Assembly: GCA_041649275.1 (NCBI GenBank)
Contig: JBAZNL010000004.1
Location: 1-64,000 of the forward strand
Length of the DNA: 64,000 nt
DNA from: Candidatus Izemoplasmatales bacterium
Lineage (GTDB): Bacteria > Bacillota_I > Bacilli_A > Izemoplasmatales > Hujiaoplasmataceae
Direction of reading: 5' to 3'
The notes below the pieces were generated by a model. It was not told the origin of the DNA and searched no databases. It saw only the letters and a program-made list of their open reading frames with translations. Position numbers and translations under genes: made by a program. Below are positions 23,568 to 31,505 of the stretch, piece by piece (within the stretch, counting starts at the first letter, position 1; every line of letters begins with the position of its first letter).

Positions 23568-24328
23568 TCACCGAGGATTTCGTTGTGCTTGAGGGCTCGG
23601 CCGTAGATCTCGACGAGCTTCGCCTCGGTGATCGCCTGCGCGGGTCCGTCGAAGACGATCTGGCCGTCCTTGATGCCGATGATGCGCTGCGCGTACTTGA
23701 GGGCCAGGTCGACGTGATGCATGTTGGCGACGATCGTGATCCCGAAGTCGCGGTTGATGCGGGCGAAGTCGTCCATGACCTGGACCGTGGTGATCGGGTC
23801 GAGCGAGGCGACCGGTTCGTCGGCCAGGATCAGCTTCGGCTTCTGCGTGAGGGCGCGGGCGAGCGCGACGCGCTGCTGCTGTCCGCCGGACAGCTGGTCG
23901 GCGCGCGTGAACGCCTTGTCGAGGATTCCCATCGTGTCGAGCGATTCGAGCGCAAGGATCTTGTCCTCCGTCGGGAACAGCCCGAACAACGTGCGAAAGG
24001 TAGGGTGGAAACCCACCCTACCCGTCAATACGTTGCTGAACACGGACATCCGTTTGACCAGATTGAAGGACTGGAAGATCATGCCGATGTTCCGTCGGAG
24101 GATCCGCAATTCCTTGCCTCTGACGGTGCTGATGTCGACATCATCGATGTAGAGTTGTCCCGCGGTGATGGAAATCATCCTGTTGATGGAACGGAGAAGC
24201 GTCGATTTTCCTGCGCCGGATAATCCGATGATGGCGACGAATTCGCCATCGTTGATCTCCAAATTGACGTTTCGGAGCGCCTGGACGCCATTGGGATAGG
24301 TTTTCGAAACGTCAACGAATCTGATCAT
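23564..24328 (-). CDS. phnC: Phosphonate/phosphite-type ABC ATPase
   Basis: 254 residues: Walker A GLSGAGKST, Q-loop GMIFQSFNLVKRMSVFSNVL, signature LSGGQQQRVALARAL, Walker B LILADEPVASLD, H-loop VANMHHVDLALKYA. The KRMSVFSNVLTGR segment and MHHVDLA are characteristic of PhnC. The start follows AGGGGG, 19 nt after phnD. Confidence 0.92.
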   Translation of the reverse strand: MIRFVDVSKTYPNGVQALRNVNLEINDGEFVAIIGLSGAGKSTLLRSINRMISITAGQLYIDDVDISTVRGKELRILRRNIGMIFQSFNLVKRMSVFSNVLTGRVGFHPTFRTLFGLFPTEDKILALESLDTMGILDKAFTRADQLSGGQQQRVALARALTQKPKLILADEPVASLDPITTVQVMDDFARINRDFGITIVANMHHVDLALKYAQRIIGIKDGQIVFDGPAQAITEAKLVEIYGRALKHNEILGE

Positions 24329-24347
24329 GGGGACCCCCTGTGGATGA

Positions 24348-25415
24348 TTATGCTACGGGATTCAAGAAACGGTACAGAGCTCTTTCGCCATCGTAATCGG
24401 AATCGACGGCAACGAGATATCCCTTGTGGTTGTAGATCTGCAGCGCATCGTAGCCGTCCGTCGTCGCGATGATGGCGATGAAGGCGTTCTGGATGGCGGT
24501 CTTGAGTCCGGTGGACAGACTGGCCAGACCGGAGATCGTATCGTTGTAGATCGGCGTGGTCAGGGCGGCGACCTGCGTGACTTCGTAGATGTTCAGTGTC
24601 GGGTTCGCCTCTTGCCAGGCGGCGTAGGCGGTCGCATGGTTGCGCGAATCGAAGAACGTGAAGACGCCGTCGACCTCATTGTTGAGCAGCGCGAGAACGG
24701 CCGTCTGATGTCCGGAAATCGTGGTATATCCGACTTCGCCTTCGGCGGCGTTGGGGCCTTCGGCGTTCGGCACGAACTTCATGTCGTTGTCGTCGAGAAG
24801 CAGCGACGGATACACGTAGCCGGAGCCCGATGTGGTCGACTGGGTGCCGATGTTCTTGCCCTTCAGCCAGTCGATTCCGGCCGCCTCGTAGGCTGCCATG
24901 TCTTCCTGACGGATCAGCAGCATCGAGTAGTAGGAACTGACCTTGACGGCGGAGTTGGTCGTCGCGTCGTAGCCGGTGGTGTTGGCGTTCTCGATGATCG
25001 TCGCGGGATCGGTGATGACGACGTTGCCGGCACCGAGTTGGGCGTTGTAGGCGTCGCGGACCGACGTCAGAAGGACCTCGACCTCCCCGGGATACTCGGT
25101 CGTCACGTAGGCGTACTGCTGGGCGGTGAGGAAGGCGACGTGAACCTGTCCCGACACCATCGCTTCGATGGCGGAGGCGTAGCTCGTACTGATGCTGATG
25201 TTGACGTTGATGTCATAACCGGCGGCGAGCAGCTGGGCTTCCACCATGCCTTCCAGCGATTTGAGTTTGAGCAGGAGCGCTGAATCGACGGCGGTACTCG
25301 GAACGAACTGCACGATGAGCGTTTCCGGATCCTGCGGAAGCGTGGTCTCTTCGGTGCATGCGGTGATGCCGAACGCAAACAAGAGAAGCACAATCAATCC
25401 CAAAACCTTTTTCAC
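24348..25415 (-). CDS. phnD: Phosphate/phosphite/phosphonate-binding lipoprotein
   Basis: 355 residues. Lipobox GITACTEE, then a PhnD-type periplasmic-binding fold (LIVQFVPSTAV, VHVAFLTAQQYAYVT, ASGSGYVYPSLLL-like segment, and IYNDTISGLASLS). The start is a GTG at 25413-25415 with AAGGGGG upstream. Family members bind phosphonates, phosphite or hypophosphite. No C-P lyase or phosphite dehydrogenase gene lies in the window, so the ligand is open. Confidence 0.88.
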   Translation of the reverse strand: MKKVLGLIVLLLFAFGITACTEETTLPQDPETLIVQFVPSTAVDSALLLKLKSLEGMVEAQLLAAGYDINVNISISTSYASAIEAMVSGQVHVAFLTAQQYAYVTTEYPGEVEVLLTSVRDAYNAQLGAGNVVITDPATIIENANTTGYDATTNSAVKVSSYYSMLLIRQEDMAAYEAAGIDWLKGKNIGTQSTTSGSGYVYPSLLLDDNDMKFVPNAEGPNAAEGEVGYTTISGHQTAVLALLNNEVDGVFTFFDSRNHATAYAAWQEANPTLNIYEVTQVAALTTPIYNDTISGLASLSTGLKTAIQNAFIAIIATTDGYDALQIYNHKGYLVAVDSDYDGERALYRFLNPVA

Positions 25416-25461
25416 TAGCTTGATCCCCCTTTTATCTATTTTTGAATCGTAAATCGTCTCC

Positions 25462-25491
25462 ATTATATAAGCGTACGCATGCATAAGTCAA
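25462..25491 (-). promoter_or_regulatory. Promoter of phnDCEE
   Basis: TTGACT (25486-25491), 18 bp spacer, TATAAT (25462-25467) on the minus strand. The spacer contains overlapping self-complementary octamer/hexamer steps (GCGTACGC, GCATGC), a possible operator. Confidence 0.7.
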
Positions 25492-25551
25492 CCCCGAAAA
25501 AGAATCTCATGGCGATTTTTCGGTCGTATCCGCATGCCCGAAAGGACGAGT

Positions 25552-27756
25552 TCAGCGCGTCTTTTCCGGTTCGATCTCGATGCAGTAGTCGAGGATCACG
25601 TCGCCGGACGCGTCTTCCGCGGTGAAGCGGCCGTCGACGTAGCGTTCGAAGTACCATGGTTCCGATTTGACCTTGAGCCCCTTCGCCTGCGCGGCCGCGA
25701 CCGAGGACCCGTGCGTCCGTTCGCCGTAGATTTCGCCGTTCTCGCGGTTGCCCTTGATCCATGAGGTCGAGACGTCGAAGGCGGCGAAGTCGACGTGGTC
25801 GTAGCCTTCCGGTACCGGCGTCCCGGGCGGGCAGAAGACGCCGATCCAGTACTGGAAGACGGGCACGCAGCGCATCAGGCCGACGTACGCGCCGCCTTCC
25901 TGCGTGTTCAAGGTCAGTTTTTCGAGCGGCGCGAACCGTCCCGTCGCGAACCATTCGCCCCACATCGCCCCGTAGCTTCCGTAGGCGTCGCGGTCGCCGT
26001 CGCCATAGCGCTTCCCGATGAAGCGCGACGCGGGGATCGTCTCGCGGTAGGTGTTGACGAGCCGCATCCCCGTCCCACCTTCCTGACGCAGGCTCTCGTA
26101 GAGGCTCGCGATCTCCTGCATGCGTTCCGGAATCATGATCTTCTGCGGGCAGTGGGTGAGGCATTCGCCGCACCACACGCAGCGGTCGGCGCGGCTTTCC
26201 GGCGCCAGTTCCTCGTAAGCCGAAACGAAGGCGCGCTTGCGGCGATTGATCGCATACTCGTTATGGATCCGGAACAGGCGCGGGATGTCGACGCCGTTCG
26301 GACAGGGCATGCAGTAGCGGCAGCCCGTGCACGGGATCGTGCGGTTCTTCAGGAAGGCTTCGAGCGCGTTTCCGACGACGGCCTCCTCCTCCGCACCGAG
26401 CGGGCGGAAAGCGGACATCGTCCTCACGTTGTCCTCGACCTGCGCCGCATCCGACATGCCGGAGAGCACGACCATGACCTGATCCTTCGATGCGGCGTAG
26501 CGGATCGCCCAGGAGGCGAGCGACGCCGCGGGATCGGCGGTCCGGAAGACGCCGGCGGCTTCGGGCGAGAGGGTCGCGAGCAGGCCGCCGCGGACCGGTT
26601 CCATGACGATCACGGGCAGCCCGGCCGCGGCGACGATCTCATACTGGCGCTTCGCGTCCTGCAGGTCCCAGTCGAGGTAGTTGAGCTGCAGCTGGACGAA
26701 GTCCCACTGGCGCGCGTGGATGATCTTCTCGAGCACGTCCGGCGTGTCGTGAAACGAAAAGCCGAGATGACGGATCCTGCCCGCCGCCTTCATCTCGTCG
26801 AGGAAGGCCATCACCCCCGGGATCTGGTAGGGCTTGAAGTTCTCCTCGCCGAGCGCGTGGCAGAGATAGAAGTCGAAATACTCGACCTGGCAGCGCGAAA
26901 GCTGTTCCTGGAAGTAGCGTTCCGCGTCCTCGCGCGAATGGACGAGCCATCCCGGCATCTTCGTCGCCAGGAAGAACGATTCGCGCGGGTATTTCGCGAG
27001 CGCCCGGCCGACGAACGGCTCGGACAGACCGTGGTGGTACGGATAAGCGGTATCGAAGTAGCTGACGCCGTGCGCATAGGCGAAATCGATCATCTTCAGC
27101 GCCAGTTCCTCGTCGATCTCGGGCTTGCCCGGCTCGAGCACCGGCAGGCGCATGCATCCGAAGCCGAGCAGGGAGGGATTCCGTTCGATTCCCTTGAAAC
27201 GCGTTTCCTTGACGTGGACTCTTTCCATGACGGTCACCTCGGGGGGAAGATGGGAGACGCCGACGACCCGGTAATGGGGCGCGTAGGCGGCGTTGAAGAC
27301 GGGACTGTGGTGGATCGGGCGGATGCCTTCCTCGAGGGTCGCCGCGACCCGCGCGGCGTCATCAGGCGTCCCGAGGACGCCGGTTTCGATCAGGCGGAGC
27401 AGGACTCCGACGCGCGCCAGAAAGCGGTCGCGAAGCGTCCCGGCGGCTTCTGCGAGCTCGGTCATCGAGCGGTGGAAGGCTTCGGCGAGCGTCGCGGATC
27501 CGCAAAGGCCGGCGCGGACGCAGGACAGGTCGACGCGGACGTATCCGCCGCCGATGTCCTCGACCGTCGGTAGCCGATCGGCCGGCGTCGCCGCGAGTTC
27601 CTCTTCCAGATAGGCCTTGATCCGCGTGAGCGATGGATCGTTTCCGAAATGGCGGGGTCCGAAGGTGTTCTGGTAGAGCAGCTTGAGATGGTCGTCGACG
27701 GTCATCTTCGGATAGCGGACCGCATGCACGCGTAGGATTCGTTCGATCTCGTCCAT
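25552..27756 (-). CDS. Three-part fusion: unknown N-domain, aldo/keto reductase with ferredoxin module, GyrI-like domain
   Basis: 734 residues. Residues 1-about 185 form an unrecognised domain (MDEIERILRVHAVRYPKMTV, NTFGPRHFGN, HHSPVFNAAYAPHYRVV). From about 186 an aldo/keto reductase follows: LLGFGCMRLP, YFDTAYPYHHGLSE, the Lys in LATKMPGW and HALGEENF, then a 4Fe-4S module with CTGCRYCMPCPNGVDIP and CVWCGECLTHCPQK. The last about 160 residues resemble a GyrI-like/effector-binding domain (FAPLEKLTLNTQEGGAYVGL, EGYDHVDFAAFDV). ATG 27754-27756 has GGGGAGGTG. The reductase-ferredoxin part is common in anaerobes; this combination is not one I know. Confidence 0.8.
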   Translation of the reverse strand: MDEIERILRVHAVRYPKMTVDDHLKLLYQNTFGPRHFGNDPSLTRIKAYLEEELAATPADRLPTVEDIGGGYVRVDLSCVRAGLCGSATLAEAFHRSMTELAEAAGTLRDRFLARVGVLLRLIETGVLGTPDDAARVAATLEEGIRPIHHSPVFNAAYAPHYRVVGVSHLPPEVTVMERVHVKETRFKGIERNPSLLGFGCMRLPVLEPGKPEIDEELALKMIDFAYAHGVSYFDTAYPYHHGLSEPFVGRALAKYPRESFFLATKMPGWLVHSREDAERYFQEQLSRCQVEYFDFYLCHALGEENFKPYQIPGVMAFLDEMKAAGRIRHLGFSFHDTPDVLEKIIHARQWDFVQLQLNYLDWDLQDAKRQYEIVAAAGLPVIVMEPVRGGLLATLSPEAAGVFRTADPAASLASWAIRYAASKDQVMVVLSGMSDAAQVEDNVRTMSAFRPLGAEEEAVVGNALEAFLKNRTIPCTGCRYCMPCPNGVDIPRLFRIHNEYAINRRKRAFVSAYEELAPESRADRCVWCGECLTHCPQKIMIPERMQEIASLYESLRQEGGTGMRLVNTYRETIPASRFIGKRYGDGDRDAYGSYGAMWGEWFATGRFAPLEKLTLNTQEGGAYVGLMRCVPVFQYWIGVFCPPGTPVPEGYDHVDFAAFDVSTSWIKGNRENGEIYGERTHGSSVAAAQAKGLKVKSEPWYFERYVDGRFTAEDASGDVILDYCIEIEPEKTR

Positions 27757-27835
27757 CGGCAGCACCTCCCCGACTCTTCCATTATACTATGACATGAAAC
27801 GGACGCGTCATCCTGATTTCGACGAGGACGAAAAA

Positions 27836-27857
27836 ACTCGCGGCCGAAGCCGCGAGT
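27836..27857 (-). terminator. Terminator of the TasA-like gene
   Basis: Minus-strand stem ACTCGCGGC/GCCGCGAGT with TTCG loop, followed by TTTTTT. Confidence 0.85.
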
Positions 27858-27880
27858 CGACGATCGTATGGAGTTGTGAA

Positions 27881-29365
27881 TCAGTCGACCGTACCGATCG
27901 ACAGGGCGAAGGAGACGGTCATGTTGGCGGCGATGATGTTGTTGTCGGCATCGAGATCCCAGCCGTCCACGTAGATGCGGAAGGTGAGGATCGTGGGGGT
28001 GTTCCCGGCGAAGGCGCTGATGATCTCGGAGGTGTGGTCGACGGGTGCCCCGGCCGCGGCCGAGAACGCCGCATTGAAGTCGAGGATGCGGTTGAACTGA
28101 CCCTTGGCGATCAGGCCCCTGCCCGCGATGAAGGTGAACTCGTCGGCGCCGGCGGTGAAGTAGTCCGGATCCGCATCGACGAAGGCATAGGCGACGGAGT
28201 CGTCGGAGGTGTCGATGATGTCCGACGTTCCGGCCGCGCCGAACCAGTAGTACGCGACGCTGCCCGCGTCCGCCGCCGCTTCGTCCGCGGCGATCGACGT
28301 GCTTGCGATTTCATAGGATGCATATCCCACGGAACCGCGGAGATAGTCGTAGGCGTAATCGACGTCGCTTCCGTAGATGATCGACGTGGCACCCGCGGTC
28401 ACCGAAAGCCTGGTGGCGTTGATCGCATCGTCCTGTTCATCCATCGCGTTGACGCCCGCGAGGATGTCCAGGTCCGACAGGTACAGGTCGTAGGCGGTCG
28501 TTCCCTGCGAGAGCAACCAGAGCTTGAACTCGATGATCCGGCCGGCGGCGGCGTTGACATCGCCGGCAAGCAGCGGATCGAGCGTGCGGTTCAGGTCGTC
28601 GTTGGGGGACCAGAAGCGTTTCAACTGGTCGCCGCGGACGGCGGCGTAGGCGGTGTTGACGGCGGTGACCGGCTGAAGTCTCCAGGAGGCGATGTCGGCG
28701 TAGACGCCGCTCGCGAGGAAGTCGGCGATCTCGAGGTAGTTGTGGTAGGTGGTCGCATCGTACAGCCCCGCACCGGTCTTCGCGAGCGCGGCGGTATCGT
28801 AGAGGACTTCCTCGTTCAGCACCTCGGCGAGCGCATCGTCGATGAGGCGATAGTCGACCGTTCCCGTCGGATCCATGTCCTCGAGGGTGTACTCGGTGCC
28901 GCTGGTCGGCAGTTCGAAATGGTCGGTGACGTAATCGAAGACGACCTGGTTGTCGCCGTCGAGGATGTCGGTGGTTCCGACGGCGCCGGCGTAATGGAAC
29001 TCGTTCGAATGTTCGACGTCGTGGACGATGATGTCGGCGCCGAGCACGAGGTTCCCGTCGACGTCGATCGTGTAGGACGGCGTGGTTTCGACGTAGTGCG
29101 GAGAAGGAAGCGCCACATACGTGTAGACGGTGGTTCCGTCCAGCCTCCGGATGTCGCTCGAACCGACGGCCCCCGCGAAATAGTAGGCGTCCTCGTCGTA
29201 GACGCGGACCAGCAGGGACGGCGAGGTCTTGACGTTCAGCTCGATCGAGCCGACCGTCACGGTGTTGGATACGGTGAACCAGGCGAAGGTCGATCCGAGC
29301 GTCGTCAAAAGCGCCAGAACCAGCACGAATGCGGAAACCGTGACCTTTCTCTTCAGTGATTGCAT
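27881..29365 (-). CDS. TasA/camelysin-like secreted matrix protein
   Basis: 494 residues. N-terminus MQSLKRKVTVSAFVLVLALL, then TTLGSTFAWFTVSNTVTVGS, the SipW-type signal and first strand of TasA/CalY filament proteins. The mature part is long and acidic, and carries three related blocks at roughly residues 61, 118 and 368 (YYFAGAVGSSDI, FHYAGAVGTTDI, YYWFGAAGTSDI, each followed by an aromatic V/F strand). It should be exported and may form fibres. A c-di-GMP-I riboswitch controls it. ATG 29363-29365 has AAGGAGAT. No SipW peptidase gene is in the window. Confidence 0.8.
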   Translation of the reverse strand: MQSLKRKVTVSAFVLVLALLTTLGSTFAWFTVSNTVTVGSIELNVKTSPSLLVRVYDEDAYYFAGAVGSSDIRRLDGTTVYTYVALPSPHYVETTPSYTIDVDGNLVLGADIIVHDVEHSNEFHYAGAVGTTDILDGDNQVVFDYVTDHFELPTSGTEYTLEDMDPTGTVDYRLIDDALAEVLNEEVLYDTAALAKTGAGLYDATTYHNYLEIADFLASGVYADIASWRLQPVTAVNTAYAAVRGDQLKRFWSPNDDLNRTLDPLLAGDVNAAAGRIIEFKLWLLSQGTTAYDLYLSDLDILAGVNAMDEQDDAINATRLSVTAGATSIIYGSDVDYAYDYLRGSVGYASYEIASTSIAADEAAADAGSVAYYWFGAAGTSDIIDTSDDSVAYAFVDADPDYFTAGADEFTFIAGRGLIAKGQFNRILDFNAAFSAAAGAPVDHTSEIISAFAGNTPTILTFRIYVDGWDLDADNNIIAANMTVSFALSIGTVD

Positions 29366-29411
29366 AGTGATCTCCTTGAATGAAGAAATGAGGTAGATCC
29401 CGAGGGAGGGG

Positions 29412-29449
29412 GATAATAAAAACGCCCTCATCCCTGCGGGGACAACGGC
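29412..29449 (-). terminator. Riboswitch-controlled terminator before the TasA-like gene
   Basis: Minus-strand stem GCCGTTGTCCC/GGGATGAGGGC (one mismatch, two wobble pairs) followed by GTTTTTATT. Its 5' arm shares GCC (29447-29449) with the 3' strand of riboswitch helix P1, so ligand binding should disfavour termination. Confidence 0.7.
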
Positions 29450-29516
29450 AACTGGCTGCCATCGAGATCGAAGGCCCTATAGCTTTGCGTCATTGGCTTT
29501 CGCCAATTTTGCGATT
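29447..29516 (-). ncRNA. Cyclic di-GMP-I (GEMM) riboswitch
   Basis: On the minus strand: GCAAAATTGGCGAAAGCCAAT gives the first hairpin with its GAAA tetraloop (ATTGGC-GAAA-GCCAAT), then the invariant GACGCAAAGC, AGGGCC, and ATGGCAGCCAGTTGCC, the conserved GEMM 3' half. P1 pairs GCAA with TTGC. Order, spacing and invariant bases match the class I consensus. A terminator and the TasA-like gene follow. Confidence 0.85.
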
Positions 29517-29525
29517 GACATGATC

Positions 29526-29554
29526 AGTATAGGGCCGATTCCCCGTTTTGTCAA
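29526..29554 (-). promoter_or_regulatory. Promoter of the riboswitch/TasA-like transcript
   Basis: TTGACA (29549-29554), 17 bp spacer, TATACT (29526-29531) on the minus strand, close to the 5' end of the aptamer. Confidence 0.85.
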
Positions 29555-29640
29555 GGTTCACCGGGGGAAAACCGGCGAAAAATGCGAACATTTCGATGAA
29601 ACGGAAGCGATCGAAACGTTTGTCGCCGCGCGAAGAAAAA

Positions 29641-29664
29641 GACGCATCGCGGGGACGATGCGTC
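29641..29664 (-). terminator. Terminator of the nitroreductase operon
   Basis: Minus-strand stem GACGCATCG/CGATGCGTC followed by TTTTTCTTCG. The 5' arm overlaps the nitroreductase stop codon. Confidence 0.8.
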
Positions 29665-30172
29665 ACTTGCGGACGACGAGGTCGGTCACAAGCCGTCGCT
29701 GGTCGTGGAACGGATAGGGAACGGATCCCAAGGCGGGATAGCCGACGGGCATCACGGCGATCGGGATCACGTGATCCGGGAGTTCCAGACGCTTCGCCAT
29801 CTCGGCGGCGTTGAACATCGCCACCCAGCACGTCCCGAGTCCCTGTTCGAGCGCCGCGAACATGACGTGCGTGCCGACGATGCCGCAGTCGACCTGACCG
29901 GCATCGTAGTAGTCCTTGCGTTTCCATGAAACCGTCTCGTCGTAACAGATCACCAAAACGAGCGGCGCGCCGAAACGGCCGCGTGTGCAGGCGTCGACGT
30001 CGGCGAGGGCCGCGGGACTCTGCATCACGAAGACGCGCTGGGGCTGGGCGTTGTGGGCGGTCGGCGCATTGCGGATCGCCTCGAGGATCCGTTCGAGCTT
30101 CTCCGGCTCGACGGGGGTGCTTGCATACGTGCGCACCGAATAGCGCGCCTTGGTCATCTCGAGAAATGTCAT
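29663..30172 (-). CDS. Nitroreductase family protein
   Basis: 169 residues. ARYSVRTYASTPVEPEKLERILEA with NAPTAHNAQPQRVFV binds FMN phosphate and ring; DCGIVGTHVMFAALEQGLGTCWVAMF and a C-terminal GYPALGS complete the family pattern. It would use NAD(P)H to reduce nitro compounds, quinones or flavins. It follows a TIGR02206-type membrane protein gene by 16 nt, with AAGGAAAGGAAG as ribosome binding site. Confidence 0.88.
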   Translation of the reverse strand: MTFLEMTKARYSVRTYASTPVEPEKLERILEAIRNAPTAHNAQPQRVFVMQSPAALADVDACTRGRFGAPLVLVICYDETVSWKRKDYYDAGQVDCGIVGTHVMFAALEQGLGTCWVAMFNAAEMAKRLELPDHVIPIAVMPVGYPALGSVPYPFHDQRRLVTDLVVRK

Positions 30173-30188
30173 GGGATTCTTCCTTTCC

Positions 30189-31007
30189 TTACGGGCGAAG
30201 CCGTGTCGCGACGGGTTTCGTCCGATGTTTCATATTGGCGAACGCGTCGGCGGTCAGATGGAACACGCCCATGTAGAGCCACATGCAGAGGGCGACCGAA
30301 AGCGTATAGAGGGCGGTTCCGGCGCCGAAGACGTTTTCCAGGATCATGAAAGGCGTGCCGTCCGACCGCGTCAGGAACATGTAGTTGTCCTGAAAGCCGG
30401 CGACGTGTCCGATCTTGTCGACGACGAAGGCGGTCGCCATGAAGACGCCGAGGATCGCGATCCCGATCCAGCGGTTCCGCTTCTCGAGCGTGCCGAGTCC
30501 CGAGAGACCGATGTAGAGGGCGGCGAATCCGGACGTCATGTGCGTCGCGAGACTGATCATCGGATCGAAGTGGAGGACCGGAAAGATCGAATAGATGTTT
30601 CCGGCGAGATAGGTTCCGAGGATGGCGCCGAGCAGACCGAACATCATCACGAAGTCGAGCGACGCCTGCTGGATCCTGCCCTTCGCGAACGCCGCGACGG
30701 GCAGGACGATGAGCGGAATCGAGCAGAGGAACAGCGGCAGGTAGTTGAGCAGGATCCTGAGCGATCCGGTGATCAGGCAGTAGTTGACGAGCTTGATCAG
30801 TTCGAGGCCGTCGAGGACGATCGCCGCGACGACGACCACGCGCATCTTCGCCGCGCGGTCCTTTCCGGCGACCTTCGCGCTCAGGCGGAAGGCGAGAAAG
30901 GCGGCGAGGGCGAACGCGGACGTCACCATCGCGAGGTGCTGCCAGGAGAAGAGACCTTCCGGTTCGCGGGTGAAGTTCCAGCTGAAGAATTCGGTCATGA
31001 AATCCAT
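30189..31007 (-). CDS. TIGR02206/YwaF-like integral membrane protein
   Basis: About 272 residues with seven predicted helices. SWQHLAMVTSAFALAAFLAF near the N-terminus, NYLPLFLCSIPLIVLP (usual L-P-L-x-x-C-x-I motif), FDPMISLATHMTSGFAALYIGLSG and KIGHVAGFQDNYMFLTRSDGTP match the YwaF/TMEM164-like family. The role in bacteria is unknown. ATG 31005-31007 is chosen because GGGAAGTG lies upstream; ATG 30998 is an alternative. It forms an operon with nitroreductase. Confidence 0.75.
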   Translation of the reverse strand: MDFMTEFFSWNFTREPEGLFSWQHLAMVTSAFALAAFLAFRLSAKVAGKDRAAKMRVVVVAAIVLDGLELIKLVNYCLITGSLRILLNYLPLFLCSIPLIVLPVAAFAKGRIQQASLDFVMMFGLLGAILGTYLAGNIYSIFPVLHFDPMISLATHMTSGFAALYIGLSGLGTLEKRNRWIGIAILGVFMATAFVVDKIGHVAGFQDNYMFLTRSDGTPFMILENVFGAGTALYTLSVALCMWLYMGVFHLTADAFANMKHRTKPVATRLRP

Positions 31008-31102
31008 GTGAACACTTCCCATCGGATGAAATCCTTCCCCATTATAGCAAATCGACCCGCGGATGGGAACCTTCCGCAGGTCGATTTTCGCAAAGAATCG
31101 TC

Positions 31103-31480
31103 TTACGCCGGGTTCTCGAAGGCGGCCTTGTCGAGATAGAACTGGTAGATGCGGTCGTCAATCTCGTCCGTCTTCAGGACGAACAGCCGGTCCGTCGCGA
31201 TCTCGCGATAGACCGAAAGGTCGGTCAGCGGCGCGTAGAAATGCTCATAGCTGAAGGGCTCGCCGTCGATCGGAATGTAGAGGTAAACCCAAAGGGTGCC
31301 TTCGTTCGAAAACTGGTTCTGTCCGTGGGGTTCGGATCCCTCGTCGGGATTGACGAAGTAGAAGGGCGTTTCGCCCTCGATGACGTGGACTTCGTAGTAC
31401 TGCTCCTGCAGTCCTTCGCAGGAAAGGCTGAGGAACACGGCGAGCAGGATGAAGAGCGAAAGCAGGGCTTTGCGGAACAT
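31103..31480 (-). CDS. Small lipoprotein, unknown
   Basis: 125 residues. Signal peptide and lipobox (MFRKALLSLFILLAVFLSLS then C), followed by an acidic soluble domain with YYEVHVIEGETPFYFVNPDE and WVYLYIPIDGEPFSYEHFY. No family recognised. It starts 25 nt after the AEC transporter stop and is probably in the same transcript. Confidence 0.65.
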   Translation of the reverse strand: MFRKALLSLFILLAVFLSLSCEGLQEQYYEVHVIEGETPFYFVNPDEGSEPHGQNQFSNEGTLWVYLYIPIDGEPFSYEHFYAPLTDLSVYREIATDRLFVLKTDEIDDRIYQFYLDKAAFENPA

Positions 31481-31505
31481 GGGAAACCTCCTGGTCTAGT
31501 ATCTG

